Part shown: piece by piece, positions 8,489 through 16,906 of the stretch
Position numbering within the stretch: position 1 is the stretch's first letter
Layout: each line of letters begins with the position of its first letter
Notes under the pieces: model-generated
What the model was told of the DNA's origin: nothing
What the model saw: the letters and a program-made list of their open reading frames with translations, nothing else
The model's database searches: none
Program-made: the position numbers and the translations under genes
Assembly: GCA_934121905.1 (NCBI GenBank)
Contig: CAKOVI010000002.1
Location: forward strand, 124,001 to 188,000
DNA from: an uncultured Clostridia bacterium
GTDB lineage: Bacteria > Bacillota > Clostridia > TANB77 > CAG-508
Direction of reading: 5' to 3'
DNA length: 64,000 bases

Positions 8489-9529
8489 ATGATAAGTAAA
8501 AAGAAGTTTATAAAAATAATTGATATAATTTATTGGACTATTATAATACTAATTGTAGCATTAAAAATTTTTAATGATTTTAAAACAGGTAATATAAACA
8601 TAAATGACGAAATACCAACATCAATGGGAATAAGAGAATATGCAAATGGGTTGGTATCAATTTTATTTATAATTTTTATGTATACAGTATTTGCCATTTT
8701 AAAAACATTTTATATAACAATATTATATATTGGAATAAGATTGGCATATAAAAAATATAATAAAGAAAAGTTAAATAAAATTGATATAAAAAATGATAGC
8801 TATTATAGAGATATTATATCAACATATTCGCCAGGAGTATTAAGCTATATTGATGATTTTAAATTAGATGAAAAAGATATAGTAGCTACCTTAATTTCAT
8901 TAGAGCTAAAACGAAAAATTAAAATTGATAATCAAGTAAAAATAGTTGATGCTACAAGTAATAATTTAGAGAAAAATGAAAAATATATTTTAGAAAAAAT
9001 TATTCAAAATAAAACAAAGGAAATTAATTTTATAGATTTCGAGGAAAAAATTATTGAAGATTGCATAGAAAATGATTTGATAGTAGAAAGGTCTGAAATA
9101 GAAAAAAAATTAAAAAAGAAAAAAACAGTAGTTATCTGTATATATATAATTTTAATTTTTCTTTTTTTCAGTTTACCAGAATTATTATTTAGTAATACAT
9201 TTATGAGTAATGGAATACTTTCATTTATATCAATTGTTTCAATTACAGTGATATTTTTATTGTTGATTAGCTTACCATTTATAGCTAATGTATATTTGAA
9301 ATCATATAAACTAATGAATGATTTAAATCCATATATAAGAAATAAAAAAGGTAATGATATAAACTTAAAACTTGAAGGATTAAAAAAATATATTAAAGAA
9401 TATTCTTTATTAAATGAAAAGGAACATAATGATATTGTGATTTGGGAAGATTATTTGATTTATTCAATTATATTTGGACAAAATAAAGATATGGTTGAGA
9501 AAATCATTAAAATTATAAAAAGCAATTGA
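8489..9529 (+). CDS. DUF2207-like membrane protein without the N-terminal domain
   Basis: The 346-residue protein has membrane segments at about 10-27, 55-85, 212-230 and 240-265. Between them lies a cytoplasmic stretch with YSPGVLSYIDD followed by DEKDIVATLISLELKRKIKI. This closely resembles the segment after the membrane helices of DUF2207 proteins, which has a winged-helix look. The large extracytoplasmic N-terminal domain usually found in DUF2207 is absent. Its function is unknown in any organism I know of. The ATG follows AAGGATA, and the T-box leader of thrS begins right after the stop. Confidence 0.7.
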   Translation: MISKKKFIKIIDIIYWTIIILIVALKIFNDFKTGNININDEIPTSMGIREYANGLVSILFIIFMYTVFAILKTFYITILYIGIRLAYKKYNKEKLNKIDIKNDSYYRDIISTYSPGVLSYIDDFKLDEKDIVATLISLELKRKIKIDNQVKIVDATSNNLEKNEKYILEKIIQNKTKEINFIDFEEKIIEDCIENDLIVERSEIEKKLKKKKTVVICIYIILIFLFFSLPELLFSNTFMSNGILSFISIVSITVIFLLLISLPFIANVYLKSYKLMNDLNPYIRNKKGNDINLKLEGLKKYIKEYSLLNEKEHNDIVIWEDYLIYSIIFGQNKDMVEKIIKIIKSN

Positions 9530-9599
9530 CAAAAATAAAAAAACGTATTATTATATTAACATAATACAAAAATAGTAAGAGAAAAGTAAAATAGAAAAT

Positions 9600-9802
9600 A
9601 TCTTTAAAAGAGAAGTTAGCCAAAGGCTGAAAGCTAACCAAAGTAAAACTATTCGAAAACTACCTCTTCATATTTCTGGTGAACAAGCCAGACGATTAGA
9701 ATCCGTTATAATTCTATTAATTAAGAGAAAACAAGGATGGAACCGCGTAAAATATATACGCTCCTATGGATGCAAAAAAGTATCTATAGGAGCTTTTTTG
9801 CA
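9600..9802 (+). promoter_or_regulatory. T-box riboswitch (threonine) controlling thrS
   Basis: The leader shows the hallmark T-box sequence TGGAACCGCG at 9738-9747 inside an antiterminator in which AGGA and GCG can pair with CGC and TCCT. A competing terminator, CTCCTAT / ATAGGAG followed by a T run, spans 9760-9799. Stem I contains a GCTGAAAGC hairpin at about 9614-9638, and its 3' side has two adjacent threonine codons, ACT at 9659 and ACC at 9662, in the expected specifier area. T-boxes sense uncharged tRNA; with thrS directly downstream, uncharged tRNA-Thr should prevent termination. Which of ACT or ACC is the true specifier needs a covariance alignment. Confidence 0.92.
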
Positions 9803-9806
9803 TAGA

Positions 9807-9831
9807 ACAAAAAGGACCGGGTCTTTTTTGT
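9807..9831 (+). terminator. Second terminator-like hairpin between T-box and thrS
   Basis: ACAAAAAGGAC pairs with GTCTTTTTTGT in an 11-bp stem (one G-T pair) around a CGG loop, with a T run inside the 3' arm. It lies 5 to 30 bases after the T-box terminator and only 27 bases before the thrS start codon. The T-box antiterminator does not cover it. Confidence 0.6.
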
Positions 9832-9858
9832 GCGAAATAGAGAAAAGGAGGAATAAAA

Positions 9859-11799
9859 ATGATTAAAATAACATTAAAAGATGGAAGCATCAAAGAAGTA
9901 GAAGCTGGAAAGAGCGTATTTGATGTAGCAAAAGAAATAAGCGAAGGGTTAGCAAGAGTTGCAACATGTGCAAGCGTAGATGGAAAAGTTGTAGATTTAA
10001 GATATATTTTAAACAAAGACTGTAACCTAGAAATACACACATTCGAAAGTTCATTAGAAGGAAAAAAGGCATATTGGCATACAACATCACATATAATGGC
10101 ACAAGCAATAAAAAGAATAAAACCAGAAACAAAATTGGCAATTGGACCATCAATAGATGAAGGATTTTATTATGATTTCGATGTAGAGAAAAACTTTACA
10201 GATGAAGACAAAGAAAAAATAGAAGCAGAAATGAAAAAAATAATAAAAGAAAATTTACCTATAGAAAGATTCACACTTCAAAGAGAAGAAGCTATAAAAT
10301 TCATGGAAGAAAAAAATGAACCATACAAAGTAGAGTTGATAAAAGACCTACCAGAAGGAGAAGAAATATCATTCTATAAGCAGGGGGAATTTACGGACTT
10401 ATGTGCTGGACCACATTTAATGAGTACAGGAAAAATAAAAGCTGTAAAAATCCTATCTACATCAGGAGCATATTGGAGAGGTGATGAGCATAATAAAATG
10501 CTACAAAGAATATATGCTATATCATTCCCAAAAGCAAGTCAAGTAGAGGAATATTTAGCAAAACTTGAAGAAGCAAAAGAAAGAGACCATAGAAAAATAG
10601 GAAAAGACCAAGAATTATTTATGACACATAAATTGGTAGGTTCAGGACTTCCTTTATATTTACCAAAAGGAGCAACAATAAGAAGAGTTTTAGAAAGATA
10701 CATTCAAGACAAGGAATTAGCTTTAGGATATCAACACGTATATACACCAAGCTTAGCAAATGTAGCATTGTACAAAACATCAGGACACTGGGACCACTAT
10801 AAAGATGATATGTTTCCAATGATGAAAATGGGAGACGAAGAAATGGTTTTAAGGCCAATGAACTGTCCTCATCATATGTTAATATATAAGAGCAAAATGC
10901 GTTCTTATAGAGATTTACCAATCAAAATAGGTGAGCTTGCAAATGACTTTAGATACGAAGATAGCGGAAGTGTTTGTGGATTAGAAAGAGTTCGTCAAAT
11001 GTGCCAAAATGATGCACACCTATTTGTAAGACCTGACCAAATAAAAGAGGAAGTTGGAAAAGTATTAAGTTTAATAAAAGAAGTATATCAAGAAGATTTT
11101 GGATTTTCTGCATCTGCATTTAGTTATAGATTATCTTTAAGAGATAAAAATAACAAAGAAAAATATATAGATAATGATGAAATGTGGGAAACAGCAGAAA
11201 GTCAATTAAGAGAAATCTTAACAGAACTAAATATAGACTTTTACGAAGCAGAAGGTGAAGCTGCATTTTATGGTCCAAAAATAGACATACAAATAAAAAC
11301 AGCTCTAAACCATGATGTAACAATACCAACATGTCAATTAGATTTTGCTTTACCGGAAAGATTTGAACTTGAATATGTAGGAGAAGATGGAGAAAAACAT
11401 AGACCGGTTGTTATTCACAGAGCTATACTTGGAAGCTCAGATAGATTTATTTCATTCTTACTTGAAGAAACAAAAGGAATTTTACCAGTCTGGCTTGCAC
11501 CAGTTCAAGTTGAGGTTATGCCAATTACTGATAAACAAAGAGATTACGCAGTTAAAGTAACTGATGACCTACGTAAAGCAGGAATTCGTGTTGAATTAGA
11601 TGATAGACAAGAAAAGATAGGATATAAAATCCGTGAGGCTCAATTAAATAAAATTCCTTATATGTTGATTTTAGGAGATAAAGAAGTTCAAGGCAATCAA
11701 GTTGGAGTTCGTGCAAGAGGCGAGGGAGATATTGGTGCTATGGATGAAAGAGAATTTATTGAAAAAATAGATGAAGAAATTAAGAATTTTAGAAAATAA
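9859..11799 (+). CDS. thrS: Threonyl-tRNA synthetase
   Basis: The 646-residue protein has the full ThrRS architecture: TGS domain (1-62), the editing domain with the HxxxH-type motif in YWHTTSHIMAQ, the class II catalytic core with motif 2 and the zinc-binding residues in MNCPHH and later HRAILGS, and the C-terminal anticodon-binding domain (about 545-646). It charges tRNA-Thr. AAAAGGAGG precedes the ATG by 9 bases. Expression is controlled by the T-box leader, and a second hairpin lies between that leader and the start. Confidence 0.97.
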   Translation: MIKITLKDGSIKEVEAGKSVFDVAKEISEGLARVATCASVDGKVVDLRYILNKDCNLEIHTFESSLEGKKAYWHTTSHIMAQAIKRIKPETKLAIGPSIDEGFYYDFDVEKNFTDEDKEKIEAEMKKIIKENLPIERFTLQREEAIKFMEEKNEPYKVELIKDLPEGEEISFYKQGEFTDLCAGPHLMSTGKIKAVKILSTSGAYWRGDEHNKMLQRIYAISFPKASQVEEYLAKLEEAKERDHRKIGKDQELFMTHKLVGSGLPLYLPKGATIRRVLERYIQDKELALGYQHVYTPSLANVALYKTSGHWDHYKDDMFPMMKMGDEEMVLRPMNCPHHMLIYKSKMRSYRDLPIKIGELANDFRYEDSGSVCGLERVRQMCQNDAHLFVRPDQIKEEVGKVLSLIKEVYQEDFGFSASAFSYRLSLRDKNNKEKYIDNDEMWETAESQLREILTELNIDFYEAEGEAAFYGPKIDIQIKTALNHDVTIPTCQLDFALPERFELEYVGEDGEKHRPVVIHRAILGSSDRFISFLLEETKGILPVWLAPVQVEVMPITDKQRDYAVKVTDDLRKAGIRVELDDRQEKIGYKIREAQLNKIPYMLILGDKEVQGNQVGVRARGEGDIGAMDEREFIEKIDEEIKNFRK

Positions 11800-11905
11800 A
11801 AAATATTGCAATGTAAAACTCCTTTTTTTAAAATATCAAAAATTAGTAGTAAAAATTAAAGTTAAGTGATATAATAATAAAAAAATTAAACTAAAGGAGG
11901 AAAAA

Positions 11906-13306
11906 ATGAACGAAAATCAAAGAAGAGAATTACTAAATGAAAAAAAATCAGGATGGCTAGAAACATCAGATGAAAAGTTTGGTCAAATATTTGACTTTTG
12001 TAACGGATACATGGAATTTTTAAACCGTTCTAAAACAGAAAGAGAATTTGCTGCAAATGCTAAAAACATTGCGGAAGCTAATGGATTTAGAGATGTAAAT
12101 AAAGTAGATTCATTAAAAGCAGGAGATAAAGTATATTTTGTAAATAGAGAAAAAAGTATATATTTTGCAGTAATTGGAGAAGAAAAATTAGAAAATGGAT
12201 TACACATAGTAGGAGCACATATAGACTCTCCAAGACTAGATTTAAAACCAAATCCATTATATGAAGATGGAGAACTTGCATATTTTAACACACATTACTA
12301 TGGGGGGATAAAAAAATATCAATGGACAACAATTCCATTAAGTATACATGGAGTAATGATAAAAGCAGATGGAGAAAAAATCACAATAAATATTGGAGAA
12401 GATGAAAATGACCCAATATTTACAATAACAGATTTATTACCACATTTAGCAAAAGACCAAGAAGCAAAAAGACTTAGGGAAGCAATAGAAGGAGAAAATT
12501 TAGATTTATTGGTTGGAAGTATTCCAATTTTAGATGATGAATCAAAACAAAAAGTAAAACTAAATATTCTAAAAATATTAAATGAAAAATATGGAATAAC
12601 AGAAAAAGATTTTGTAAGTTCAGAACTAGAATTAGTACCAGCATTTAAAGCACGTTCATTAGGATTTGATTATGGAATGGTAGCAGCTTATGGACAAGAT
12701 GATAAAGTATGTAGTTATACAGCTTTAAAAGCTTTAATGGAAATAGAAAGACCTCAAAAAACATCTATATGCATACTTTCAGACAAAGAAGAAATTGGAA
12801 GTATGGGAAATACTGGTATGGAATCACATGTATTTGATTACTTTGTTTCAGAGTTATTAAACAAAACAGGTGAAAATAGAGTAAACTTATTAGACAAAGT
12901 ATTTTGTTACTCAAAAATGTTATCATCAGATGTAGATGCAGGCTTTGACCCATTATATGCTTCTGTTTCAGATAGAGATAACAGTGGATATTTATCAAAA
13001 GGAATAACTTTAAATAAATATACTGGTGCAAGAGGAAAATCAGGTGCGTCAGATGCAAATGCTGAATATGTAGCTTGGGTAAGAAATCTTTTAGAAACAA
13101 ACAATATAAAATATCAAGTTTCAGAACTTGGAAAAGTTGATGTAGGTGGAGGAGGAACAATCGCTTACATTTTAGCTAATAAAGGTGTAGATGTAATAGA
13201 TTGTGGAGTTCCAGTTTTATCAATGCATGCTCCTTATGAAGTTACAAGTAAATTTGATATTTATGAGGCATATAGAGCTTATAAGGTATTTTGGAATAAA
13301 GATTAA
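11906..13306 (+). CDS. M18 family aminopeptidase (aspartyl aminopeptidase type)
   Basis: The 466-residue protein has the length and motifs of M18 zinc aminopeptidases: GAHIDSPRLDLKP with metal-binding His and Asp (about residue 94-98), the EEIGSMGNTG segment holding the catalytic glutamate pair (about 295), and the late GGGGTIA and SMHAPYE motif with a metal-binding His. These are cytoplasmic dodecameric enzymes that release acidic or other N-terminal residues during peptide turnover. The start follows AAAGGAGG at 7 bases. The gene is monocistronic and converges on a reverse-strand operon with a shared terminator between them. Confidence 0.93.
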   Translation: MNENQRRELLNEKKSGWLETSDEKFGQIFDFCNGYMEFLNRSKTEREFAANAKNIAEANGFRDVNKVDSLKAGDKVYFVNREKSIYFAVIGEEKLENGLHIVGAHIDSPRLDLKPNPLYEDGELAYFNTHYYGGIKKYQWTTIPLSIHGVMIKADGEKITINIGEDENDPIFTITDLLPHLAKDQEAKRLREAIEGENLDLLVGSIPILDDESKQKVKLNILKILNEKYGITEKDFVSSELELVPAFKARSLGFDYGMVAAYGQDDKVCSYTALKALMEIERPQKTSICILSDKEEIGSMGNTGMESHVFDYFVSELLNKTGENRVNLLDKVFCYSKMLSSDVDAGFDPLYASVSDRDNSGYLSKGITLNKYTGARGKSGASDANAEYVAWVRNLLETNNIKYQVSELGKVDVGGGGTIAYILANKGVDVIDCGVPVLSMHAPYEVTSKFDIYEAYRAYKVFWNKD

Positions 13307-13321
13307 AATTATGACAATAGA

Positions 13322-13358
13322 AAAAGCGAGTAATTTAAGACAAATTACTCGTTTTTTC
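13322..13358. terminator. Bidirectional terminator between convergent units
   Basis: The inverted repeat GCGAGTAATTT / AAATTACTCG lies between the M18 gene and the convergent reverse-strand gene. The forward side ends in TTTTTT and the reverse side in a T-rich run. Confidence 0.85.
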
Positions 13359-13361
13359 CAA

Positions 13362-14162
13362 TTATCTTTCACTCATTTCTTGTTCAAGTTTTTGTTGTTT
13401 TTCCATAACTTCAAGTTGTTTACTCATAACTTTGTCCTCTAACTTGTCTAAAAGAGAATTAGCATTTTCACGTCCTGTATTTACAATATTTTTTAAACTT
13501 TCGGGTCCAACTTTTTCAACTGTATTTTTTGCTTTTTGTACAGCTTCTACAGACAAGGCACCTACTCCTAAGGCTATAGTTCCAGCAGTTTTGAATCCTC
13601 TAAATACTTTTTTTCCAACATTTTTTACACCTCTTGCAAACCTTACTGGTCTAGAATTTAAGACAGCATTTTTTGCATTATCGACTTTAGTATGAACGTA
13701 ATTTTTAGCTTGTTCTGTTTTATGATGTGCAAAAGTTTTAGCATTAATTTTTAAGTTTTCAGCTTGAGCTAGAGTATAATCTTTGGCAAGTCTAGCTGCT
13801 CTGTGAGATAATTTTTCGTTAGAATCTATATCATGTATTTCATAATATTCAGCATCAATTATATTTTCATCTTCATTTTTTTCATCGTCAAGTTCTTCCT
13901 CAACTGAATTTGATTTATCTTCATTTTCTTCTTCATCAATAGATTCTTCTTCAATTGAGCTTGAATCATCGTTTTCAAGTTCCTCATCTGAATCAGATGT
14001 TATTTCATAGTTATTTTGCATTTCTTCAATTTGTTCCACAATAGATTTCAATTCTTCTTCATACTCCATTCTAATTTGTGGGTCAAATTCATTTTGAAGC
14101 CCTTCTTCTAACTGCTTTTTTGCAGTTTCTAAATCATTTAAAATTTTATCATTATCATTCAT
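13362..14162 (-). CDS. Uncharacterised acidic coiled-coil protein (last gene of a reverse operon)
   Basis: The 266-residue protein has no recognised family. Residues 1-50 form a probable coiled coil, residues about 52-110 are an extremely acidic, low-complexity stretch of Glu, Asp and Ser, and the remainder is basic and helical with a short Gly/Ala-rich, weakly hydrophobic segment (GTIALGVGALSVEAV). I take the ATG at 14162 because GAGGAAA lies 6 bases upstream; a GTG 15 bases earlier overlaps that site. It begins 1 base after the stop of the preceding 54-codon gene and is probably translationally coupled to it. Charge layout resembles the acidic protein at 41549, suggesting a related scaffold role, but that is speculative. 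Confidence 0.65.
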   Translation of the reverse strand: MNDNDKILNDLETAKKQLEEGLQNEFDPQIRMEYEEELKSIVEQIEEMQNNYEITSDSDEELENDDSSSIEEESIDEEENEDKSNSVEEELDDEKNEDENIIDAEYYEIHDIDSNEKLSHRAARLAKDYTLAQAENLKINAKTFAHHKTEQAKNYVHTKVDNAKNAVLNSRPVRFARGVKNVGKKVFRGFKTAGTIALGVGALSVEAVQKAKNTVEKVGPESLKNIVNTGRENANSLLDKLEDKVMSKQLEVMEKQQKLEQEMSER

Positions 14163-14163
14163 C

Positions 14164-14328
14164 TTACATTTCCTCACACATTTTATCCAAAATTTTATTT
14201 ATTTTATTCTTTTTTAAAGATTGGTCATCTTGTAATTCCTTAAGAATTTGTCCAATTTGAATATCATCTAATTTATTTAAATCTAAAATTGTACCATTAT
14301 AAATCATTTTTCCAAAACCATTATCCAT
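14164..14328 (-). CDS. Small coupled ORF, 54 residues
   Basis: This short ORF encodes 54 residues, rich in Lys, Asp and Leu and predicted helical (LNKLDDIQIGQILKELQDD). Its ATG overlaps the stop codon of the upstream gene by eight bases, and its stop lies one base before the next start, the standard sign of translational coupling in an operon. It has no family I recognise. The tight overlaps on both sides and the sensible amino acid content make it a likely real gene despite its size. Confidence 0.7.
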   Translation of the reverse strand: MDNGFGKMIYNGTILDLNKLDDIQIGQILKELQDDQSLKKNKINKILDKMCEEM

Positions 14329-15073
14329 TGTAACCATACTCCTTTAACATATTATCAAAAATATTTTTTGTTTGAATTATACCATCTTCTATAAGTGCTA
14401 TATTGTCTATGGTTGTATCATATATTTTATTATTAGTAATAGTAGAATTTCTTTCTATTTTCTGAAGTTCAGCATTTGATGAATTTAATACAAAGTTTTT
14501 AACTTTTGAACCACCAGTAAATAAATTAATAAATTTTTGAAAAATATTAGCTTTTTTTACAATTAAAGAATTTTCTGTATTATAAAATATTTGATTTACT
14601 TCAACTTCCATATCTTTTTTGCAATCTAATAATTGTTTTTTACATTCTTGAATTATGGTTTCATAGTTATTTATTTTATACTCAGATGCAGCTTCTTTAA
14701 CATCATTTTTTGAATATATAGAAATTTTACAATTTACTATTGATACTTTTTGGTTATCGTAACAGTTTTGCAATTTAGTTATAATAGCGGTAAATCTAGT
14801 AGTATATAGATTTATTACCTCTTCAATTAAAGTAGAATATTTAGCTAAAATTGAATTTATTTCTTTTAAATATTGTTCTTTTCTTTTTCCGTAAAATTTT
14901 ATTTGATTTGAAATGCTATTTTCTATTGATTGTAATTTTTCTTTTTTTAAATTTTCGCATGAGTTTATAAAATATGCTGATAAAATTTTTATTTCATTTT
15001 GTTCACTATTGTTTAATTCTTTTAAAGTTGTCATTAGTTCTTTTTCTAAAGACATATTTTTTGTATTTATCAT
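14321..15073 (-). CDS. Uncharacterised helical protein, first gene of a three-gene operon
   Basis: The 250-residue protein is almost wholly alpha-helical in appearance, with long Lys/Glu/Asn heptad-like stretches, and several cysteines. A short hydrophobic or amphipathic patch (KANIFQKFINLFTGG) lies near residue 185. GGAGG sits 8 bases before the ATG. The following two genes overlap or nearly touch it, so three coiled-coil proteins are made together. No enzymatic motif is visible. The set could be a structural or membrane-associated complex; phage-type tail or secretion accessory proteins are alternatives I cannot test here. Confidence 0.65.
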   Translation of the reverse strand: MINTKNMSLEKELMTTLKELNNSEQNEIKILSAYFINSCENLKKEKLQSIENSISNQIKFYGKRKEQYLKEINSILAKYSTLIEEVINLYTTRFTAIITKLQNCYDNQKVSIVNCKISIYSKNDVKEAASEYKINNYETIIQECKKQLLDCKKDMEVEVNQIFYNTENSLIVKKANIFQKFINLFTGGSKVKNFVLNSSNAELQKIERNSTITNNKIYDTTIDNIALIEDGIIQTKNIFDNMLKEYGYNG

Positions 15074-15164
15074 CTTTGGTTTCCTCCAATTATTTTTACT
15101 AAAAAAAGTATAGCAATAAATATGAGCTTTGTCAAGAAAATTAATCAGGATGTTAGAAAACTAA

Positions 15165-15204
15165 TAAAACCGAAAGCCACTAAAAAAGCAGCTTTCGGTT
15201 TATT
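15165..15204. terminator. Terminator between the foreign-looking gene and the coiled-coil operon
   Basis: AAACCGAAAGC / GCTTTCGGTTT forms an 11-bp stem with T-rich flanks on both sides, directly after the stop of the reverse-strand gene ending at 15205. Confidence 0.8.
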
Positions 15205-15840
15205 TTATTTAGAGGAATTTTTCCTCTTTTTAGATAAGTATTCAATGGCCTGCAAGGTATTATTGAAAGCAGATGAAACGGCTTTTTCATAATTTGGCAA
15301 ATGTTTTAAATTTTCCAATTCGACGAAGATATTATTCACATATTCTTCGTTGATGCTAGAAAAATTGTTGCCTTTCCTTAAATCAGAAGCCATCTTATAA
15401 AGAGAATCTCCTACTTTTAAAAGGACGGTTCCAATTTCTGCTGAGCCATCATCAAGCAGCCATAAATCAACACACGCATTTCTTATGTGTGAATTAGGAG
15501 ATGTTAAGTCTGGCTCGACATTTGTTTTGGGTTCATGCAGAATTGCTAAAGCATGAAGCAATCGTATCATCTGATCTGCACGATCCGAAGAAACAGATGC
15601 ATGTTTTCTTAATTCAAATGTCAAATCAGATTTGATTTCCCGCAAATCATTCTTTGTAAAATCAGGTGAGATTGGTGCGAAATAGCACTTGTTCTCTGGT
15701 TTATCAAAATAATTTTTTGGGAATCTGCCTCTTTTGTCGATGGCTTTTTGAAGATTTTCAAGGTCTTCAAAATACCATCCATGTTTAATAGCTAAGAGAT
15801 AGTTTCCTTTACATAAATAAGTTAAAAATTCGTCAGTCAT
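15205..15840 (-). CDS. Uncharacterised 211-residue protein with foreign composition
   Basis: No family is recognised. The protein is soluble and mostly helical. Its codons differ from those of its neighbours: more G and C in third positions, CTG, GTC and CGT in use, and one in-frame CGG arginine codon at 15639-15641 (TTG CGG GAA). CGG is not used as arginine in any of the native-looking genes of the window. If the C of that codon were skipped, translation would stop four codons later. The gene has its own perfect promoter and an AGGAGG site 9 bases before the ATG, and is closed by a terminator, so it looks like a self-contained, recently acquired unit. Confidence 0.75.
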   Translation of the reverse strand: MTDEFLTYLCKGNYLLAIKHGWYFEDLENLQKAIDKRGRFPKNYFDKPENKCYFAPISPDFTKNDLREIKSDLTFELRKHASVSSDRADQMIRLLHALAILHEPKTNVEPDLTSPNSHIRNACVDLWLLDDGSAEIGTVLLKVGDSLYKMASDLRKGNNFSSINEEYVNNIFVELENLKHLPNYEKAVSSAFNNTLQAIEYLSKKRKNSSK

Positions 15841-15884
15841 GTTAAATCCTCCTGTTATATAATGGTAATTGCCGTTACAGTTTA

Positions 15885-15913
15885 ATTATATAACAATAAA
15901 AATATTATGTCAA
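15885..15913 (-). promoter_or_regulatory. Consensus promoter of the foreign-looking gene
   Basis: On the reverse strand TTGACA (15913-15908) and TATAAT (15890-15885) are spaced by 17 bases. Just downstream, GTAACGGCAATTAC (15863-15876) is an interrupted inverted repeat covering the expected transcription start, a possible operator. Confidence 0.8.
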
Positions 15914-15954
15914 ATTGCATGCGATAGAAAGCAATAATAAAACAAACGAAAAAC

Positions 15955-15984
15955 TTTACAAAAAAACATATTTAGTACTATAAT
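15955..15984 (+). promoter_or_regulatory. Likely promoter of the accessory ATPase island
   Basis: TTTACA (15955-15960) and TATAAT (15979-15984) are 18 bases apart, about 120 bases upstream of the first gene of the island at 16108. It is divergent from the promoter of the reverse-strand gene. Confidence 0.5.
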
Positions 15985-16107
15985 AAATATTAAGTATATA
16001 AAATTACAAAAATGGAGTGATTTAAAGCAATAAAATAAAACATTTTGTGACCAACAGGTTGAAAAATAAAGTATGTAAAGGTAAAATAAAATCGGAGGAA
16101 TTAGTTA

Positions 16108-16884
16108 ATGGAAAAAGAAAATAAATATGTAGAATATACAAAGAAAATGTTAAATAATATAGAAGATGAAAGAATAGCTTCACAGGGGTTTCAGATTAAT
16201 ACAAGTAATAAAGAAACTAGATACATATTATGTATGGGAATTAATCCGGCAGGAAATACAACACATGCCAATATAGAAAGACAAAATGAAAACTATATTT
16301 TTTTAGGTCATATTCCAAATATGAAAATTCAAAATTACGTAAACAACAAATTTTATGGAAGTATATATAATATGTTCAAAGATATTTTGGGTGACGAAAA
16401 AATGTTAAAATGGAATTGGTGTAATATGACCCAAAATGAGCTTGATAATTTTCTTAGCAAAAATGAAGATTTAAACAAAGAAGAAAAAGAAGGTATAAAA
16501 AAATTTTATATTGAACATAAAAATGCCAAATATACTATAGTTATGGGAGAATTCTTTTATTATCATCAAACAGAACAAGGAAAATTAAACTTTAATGATG
16601 AGAACATAAAAGAATATATGAAGGAAATACTTAATCTACATATAAAAGAATTTGAAGATAATAATTTGAATTTAGATTTAATTTGGATAAACAATGCACA
16701 TGCATCTCAAAAATTGTTATATAGTTTAGGAAAAAATAAAGATACTACTCAGTTCAAATATAGAGGACAAGGATTAAAAAAAGAATATACTGTTATTTGC
16801 GGAGGAATGTTATCTGGACGTATGGATAATTTTTCAAAGGCACGATTGAAAAATGAAATAAAAGAGGCTTTGCCAAAAACTTAA
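16108..16884 (+). CDS. Uncharacterised protein, possibly of uracil-DNA glycosylase fold
   Basis: The 258-residue soluble protein has GINPAGN at residues 44-50 after a hydrophobic strand (RYILCM), which resembles motif A (G-x-[ND]-P-G) of the uracil-DNA glycosylase superfamily. Near residue 195, after another strand (LIWI), NNAHAS resembles the H-[PA]-S of motif B. Between them lies TIVMGEFF, similar to the strand before the central loop. The similarity is to short motifs only, and catalytic activity is not shown. TCGGAGGAA precedes the ATG. It is followed 22 bases later by a DnaB-like ATPase, which hints at a nucleic-acid role. Confidence 0.45.
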   Translation: MEKENKYVEYTKKMLNNIEDERIASQGFQINTSNKETRYILCMGINPAGNTTHANIERQNENYIFLGHIPNMKIQNYVNNKFYGSIYNMFKDILGDEKMLKWNWCNMTQNELDNFLSKNEDLNKEEKEGIKKFYIEHKNAKYTIVMGEFFYYHQTEQGKLNFNDENIKEYMKEILNLHIKEFEDNNLNLDLIWINNAHASQKLLYSLGKNKDTTQFKYRGQGLKKEYTVICGGMLSGRMDNFSKARLKNEIKEALPKT

Positions 16885-16906
16885 ATTTGAAAAAATGGGA
16901 GGAAAA

